Assembly: GCA_016219075.1 (NCBI GenBank)
Contig: JACRCJ010000346.1
Coordinates: 1 to 7,736 of the forward strand
From: Deltaproteobacteria bacterium
GTDB taxonomy: Bacteria > Desulfobacterota > GWC2-55-46
DNA: 7,736 nt
Direction: 5' to 3'
The notes beneath the pieces are model-generated. The model was not told where the DNA came from. It saw only the letters and a list, made by a program, of their open reading frames with translations, and did no database searches. Made by a program: the position numbers and the translations under genes. Of this stretch, positions 6,294-7,736 are shown piece after piece (positions within the stretch are counted from its first letter, which is position 1; each line of letters opens with the position of its first letter).

Positions 6294-6478
6294 CCCTGTG
6301 GCTTGCTACAGGGTTTCCTTATAAAAACCCTCCCCCTCGATGGGGGAGGGGAGGGTGGGGGTGAAAAAATGTTTTCACCCTCCCCGCTTCCCGTTGCATC
6401 GGAAGAGCGCAAAGGGAGCCCAGCCCTCCCGTCAAGGGAGGGGAGGCTTAAGGAGATACCATGTGGCTTGCCGCAGGG
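6294..6478. repeat. Composite GC-rich palindromic repeat element
   Basis: The element has an ordered structure. A left flank hairpin (CCCTGT 6294-6299 with ACAGGG 6308-6313) is followed by a 9-bp GC palindrome (6328-6336 with 6342-6350). Next is an inverted repeat (GGGGAGGGTG 6348-6357 with CACCCTCCCC 6376-6385) that overlaps the palindrome and so competes with it. A second GC palindrome (CCCTCCC 6424-6430 with GGGAGGG 6436-6442) precedes the right flank at 6462-6478. The right flank repeats the left one (6297-6313) in direct orientation at 15 of 17 positions. Both GC palindromes share GGGAGGGGAGG (6344-6354 and 6436-6446). No transposase is present. I infer a REP/MITE-like dispersed non-coding repeat. 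Confidence 0.65.
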
Positions 6479-6548
6479 TGGTCCAGTCTCAGCCGATAAT
6501 ATAAAGACATCAAGACAGCATATACGGCGCTTTGATTCCCCGGAGGTC

Positions 6549-6582
6549 GATGCGCAAAAGCCCGGCTTTTTGCGCGTCTTTT
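6549..6582 (+). terminator. Terminator-like hairpin ahead of the GH57 gene
   Basis: GATGCGCAAAAGC (6549-6561) pairs with GCTTTTTGCGCGTC (6565-6578) around a 3-nt loop, with one bulged T and one T-G wobble, and is followed by four T residues (6579-6582, after TC). The stem is long but AT-rich in the middle. On the + strand it could end glcF transcripts, although it lies 290 nt after that gene, or it could end a short RNA arising within the spacer. Confidence 0.6.
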
Positions 6583-6689
6583 GAGGCATCCGCCTCCGCA
6601 AGCCCCCAGTGCCGGCAGGGAGGCCTCATCAAGCCGGAGAGTCCGTTTGCCTTTGAGATAAAATTTTGAAAGGGGGCGCCGTATCTTCC

Positions 6690-7736
6690 ATGACCAACTT
6701 TGTCTTCTGCATCCATAACCACCAGCCTGTCGGCAACTTCGACGAAGTCCTCGAAGAGGCCTACAGGGACTCGTACTGGCCTTTTCTTAAGGCCCTGTTC
6801 AAACACCCCTCGATAAAGCTGACCATACACAACTCCGGGTTCCTCCTCGACTGGATGATAAAAAACAAACCCGAGTACATCGAGCTCCTGAAGACCATGT
6901 CCGCCTCCGGGCAGGCCGAGATAATGGGCGGCGGGCACTACGAACCGATACTCCAGGTGCTGCCGGAAAGGGACCGCATAGGCCAGATACGGCTGATGTC
7001 GGAGAGGATCGAGAAGGTCTTCAAGACCCGCCCCAGAGGGATATGGCTCGCCGAGAGGATATGGGAGCCTTCGCTTCCGACCACGCTAACGAAGGCGGGG
7101 ATAGAGTACCTCCTTGTGGACGATTACCATTTCATAAAATCCGGGCTTAAAAAAGATGAGCTTGGCGGCTACTATGTCACCGAGGACCAGGGCAATGTCC
7201 TCAAGATTTTCCCGGGGAGCGAAGCACTTCGCTACCTGATACCCTTTCAGACGGTAGATAACCTTGAAGCCCACCTCAAGGGCCTCAAGGGGTTTTTGAA
7301 GAAGGGGAACTGCGCCATATACGGCGACGACGGCGAGAAGTTCGGCGTGTGGCCTGGCACCAGGAAATTGGTCTTCGACGAGGGCTGGCTCGAGAGGTTC
7401 TTTGAAAAGATAGAGGCGAGTCTTGAGTGGCTCAGGCCCGCCACCATCTCCTCTTTCATGGACGCGGAGGGGCCGCTGGGGAGGATTTACCTCCCCACGG
7501 CATCGTACATGGAGATGGGCGAGTGGTCGCTTCCCGCCGGGGCCTCAAAGGACTATACGGGCCTTATAGACAGCCTCGGCTCATGGAGCGACGGAGAGAC
7601 CGCCAGACGGTTCCTGCACGGCGGCACATGGAGGAACTTTTTCTCAAAGTACCCGGAGTCCAACTGGCTGCACAAGAGGATGCTTATGGTAAGCAGGGCC
7701 CTTGAGGCACGCTCCGGGCCGGACACTGCGACGGCC
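6690..7736 (+). CDS. GH57 family 4-alpha-glucanotransferase/alpha-amylase, 5' part
   Basis: The first 349 codons of a glycoside hydrolase family 57 enzyme run off the right edge with no stop. Family regions appear in order: CIHNHQPVGNF (7-17); AEIMGGGHYEP (76-86); GIWLAERIWEP (117-127), containing the expected nucleophile E122; and YGDDGEKFG (211-219), containing the expected acid/base aspartate (D214 by analogy). LPTASYMEMGEWSLP (268-282) and RNFFSKYPESNWLHKRM (315-331) are further segments typical of the Thermococcus litoralis type of 4-alpha-glucanotransferase, whose full length is about 650 residues, so roughly half is present. It should cleave and transfer alpha-1,4-glucan chains in glycogen or maltodextrin metabolism. 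No signal peptide is visible, which fits a cytoplasmic role. The ATG gives the normal family N-terminus; AGGGGG at 6671-6676 is 13 nt away, longer than ideal. Alpha-amylase activity is an alternative that motifs cannot exclude. Confidence 0.93.
   Translation, partial: MTNFVFCIHNHQPVGNFDEVLEEAYRDSYWPFLKALFKHPSIKLTIHNSGFLLDWMIKNKPEYIELLKTMSASGQAEIMGGGHYEPILQVLPERDRIGQIRLMSERIEKVFKTRPRGIWLAERIWEPSLPTTLTKAGIEYLLVDDYHFIKSGLKKDELGGYYVTEDQGNVLKIFPGSEALRYLIPFQTVDNLEAHLKGLKGFLKKGNCAIYGDDGEKFGVWPGTRKLVFDEGWLERFFEKIEASLEWLRPATISSFMDAEGPLGRIYLPTASYMEMGEWSLPAGASKDYTGLIDSLGSWSDGETARRFLHGGTWRNFFSKYPESNWLHKRMLMVSRALEARSGPDTATA

Larger units (their letters stand above)
6260..6689. other. Gene-free spacer between glcF and the GH57 gene
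   Basis: This 430-nt stretch has open frames on both strands, but they are low-complexity Pro/Ser/Gly-rich readings of palindromes and none resembles a protein family. It contains a composite repeat (6294-6478), a terminator-like hairpin (6549-6582) and a small hairpin, GAGGC (6583-6587) with GCCTC (6592-6596). An AT-rich run at 6495-6506 (GATAATATAAAG) could be a -10 region but has no -35 partner. TAAAAT at 6659-6664 is a weak -10 candidate for the GH57 gene. Confidence 0.7.

Noticed and set aside
6294..6478. CRISPR array as an explanation for the repeats
   Set aside because: There are only two flank copies, separated by palindromes rather than regularly sized unique spacers, and no cas gene is present.
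6240..6601. Open frames on both strands across the composite repeat
   Set aside because: Their products are low-complexity Pro/Ser/Gly/Arg-rich readings of palindromes, and both strands are open at once, as expected for GC-rich repeats.
6510..6938. 142-codon - strand open frame over the start of the GH57 gene
   Set aside because: It is antisense to the conserved GH57 N-terminus (HNHQP and GGGHYEP regions) and runs into the terminator-like hairpin.

Overview
The window is ordinary-looking chromosomal DNA from a GC-rich bacterium. All supported genes lie on the + strand. Protein motifs are clear for every gene: PNPase, an M16 zinc protease, an OmpR-type regulator, a GlcD/GlcF-type oxidase pair and a GH57 glucan enzyme. 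The organism cannot be named from sequence alone. The pnp-M16 protease order, the two-gene glcD/glcF layout, a GH57 4-alpha-glucanotransferase-like enzyme and frequent ATA (Ile) and AGG (Arg) codons would suit a Desulfobacterota (deltaproteobacterial) or Nitrospirota-like lineage. That placement is inference.

Layout. 1-780 is the 3' part of pnp (second RNase PH-like domain, KH, S1), followed by a textbook Rho-independent terminator at 813-847. A gene-free stretch (848-1116) carries three hairpins and looks like a small palindromic repeat cluster. 1117-2394 is an M16 peptidase with an intact HxxEH motif. A consensus -10 box follows its stop codon, then a leader with two perfect tandem 11-bp repeats, then a GTG-started OmpR/PhoB-family response regulator (2497-3165) with no histidine kinase beside it. 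A near-consensus sigma-70 promoter (3265-3293) then drives a GlcD-like FAD oxidase subunit (3367-4812). A 172-nt spacer with palindromes separates it from a GlcF-like iron-sulfur subunit (4985-6259). A 430-nt gene-free region (6260-6689) holds a composite GC-rich palindromic repeat (6294-6478) and a terminator-like hairpin (6549-6582). The window ends inside a GH57 enzyme (6690 to the edge).

How the genes work together. pnp and the protease form a housekeeping neighbourhood (RNA decay plus protein or peptide processing) seen in many bacteria. The GlcD/GlcF pair probably forms a membrane-associated 2-hydroxyacid (glycolate or D-lactate) dehydrogenase feeding electrons to the respiratory chain; no GlcE subunit is present between them. 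The GH57 enzyme begins a separate alpha-glucan/glycogen unit. Whether the regulator controls the oxidase downstream is unknown.

I found no CRISPR array, RNA gene, transposase or defence system. The most unusual features are the tandem 11-bp repeats ahead of the orphan regulator and the intergenic palindromic elements, not a new multi-gene system.
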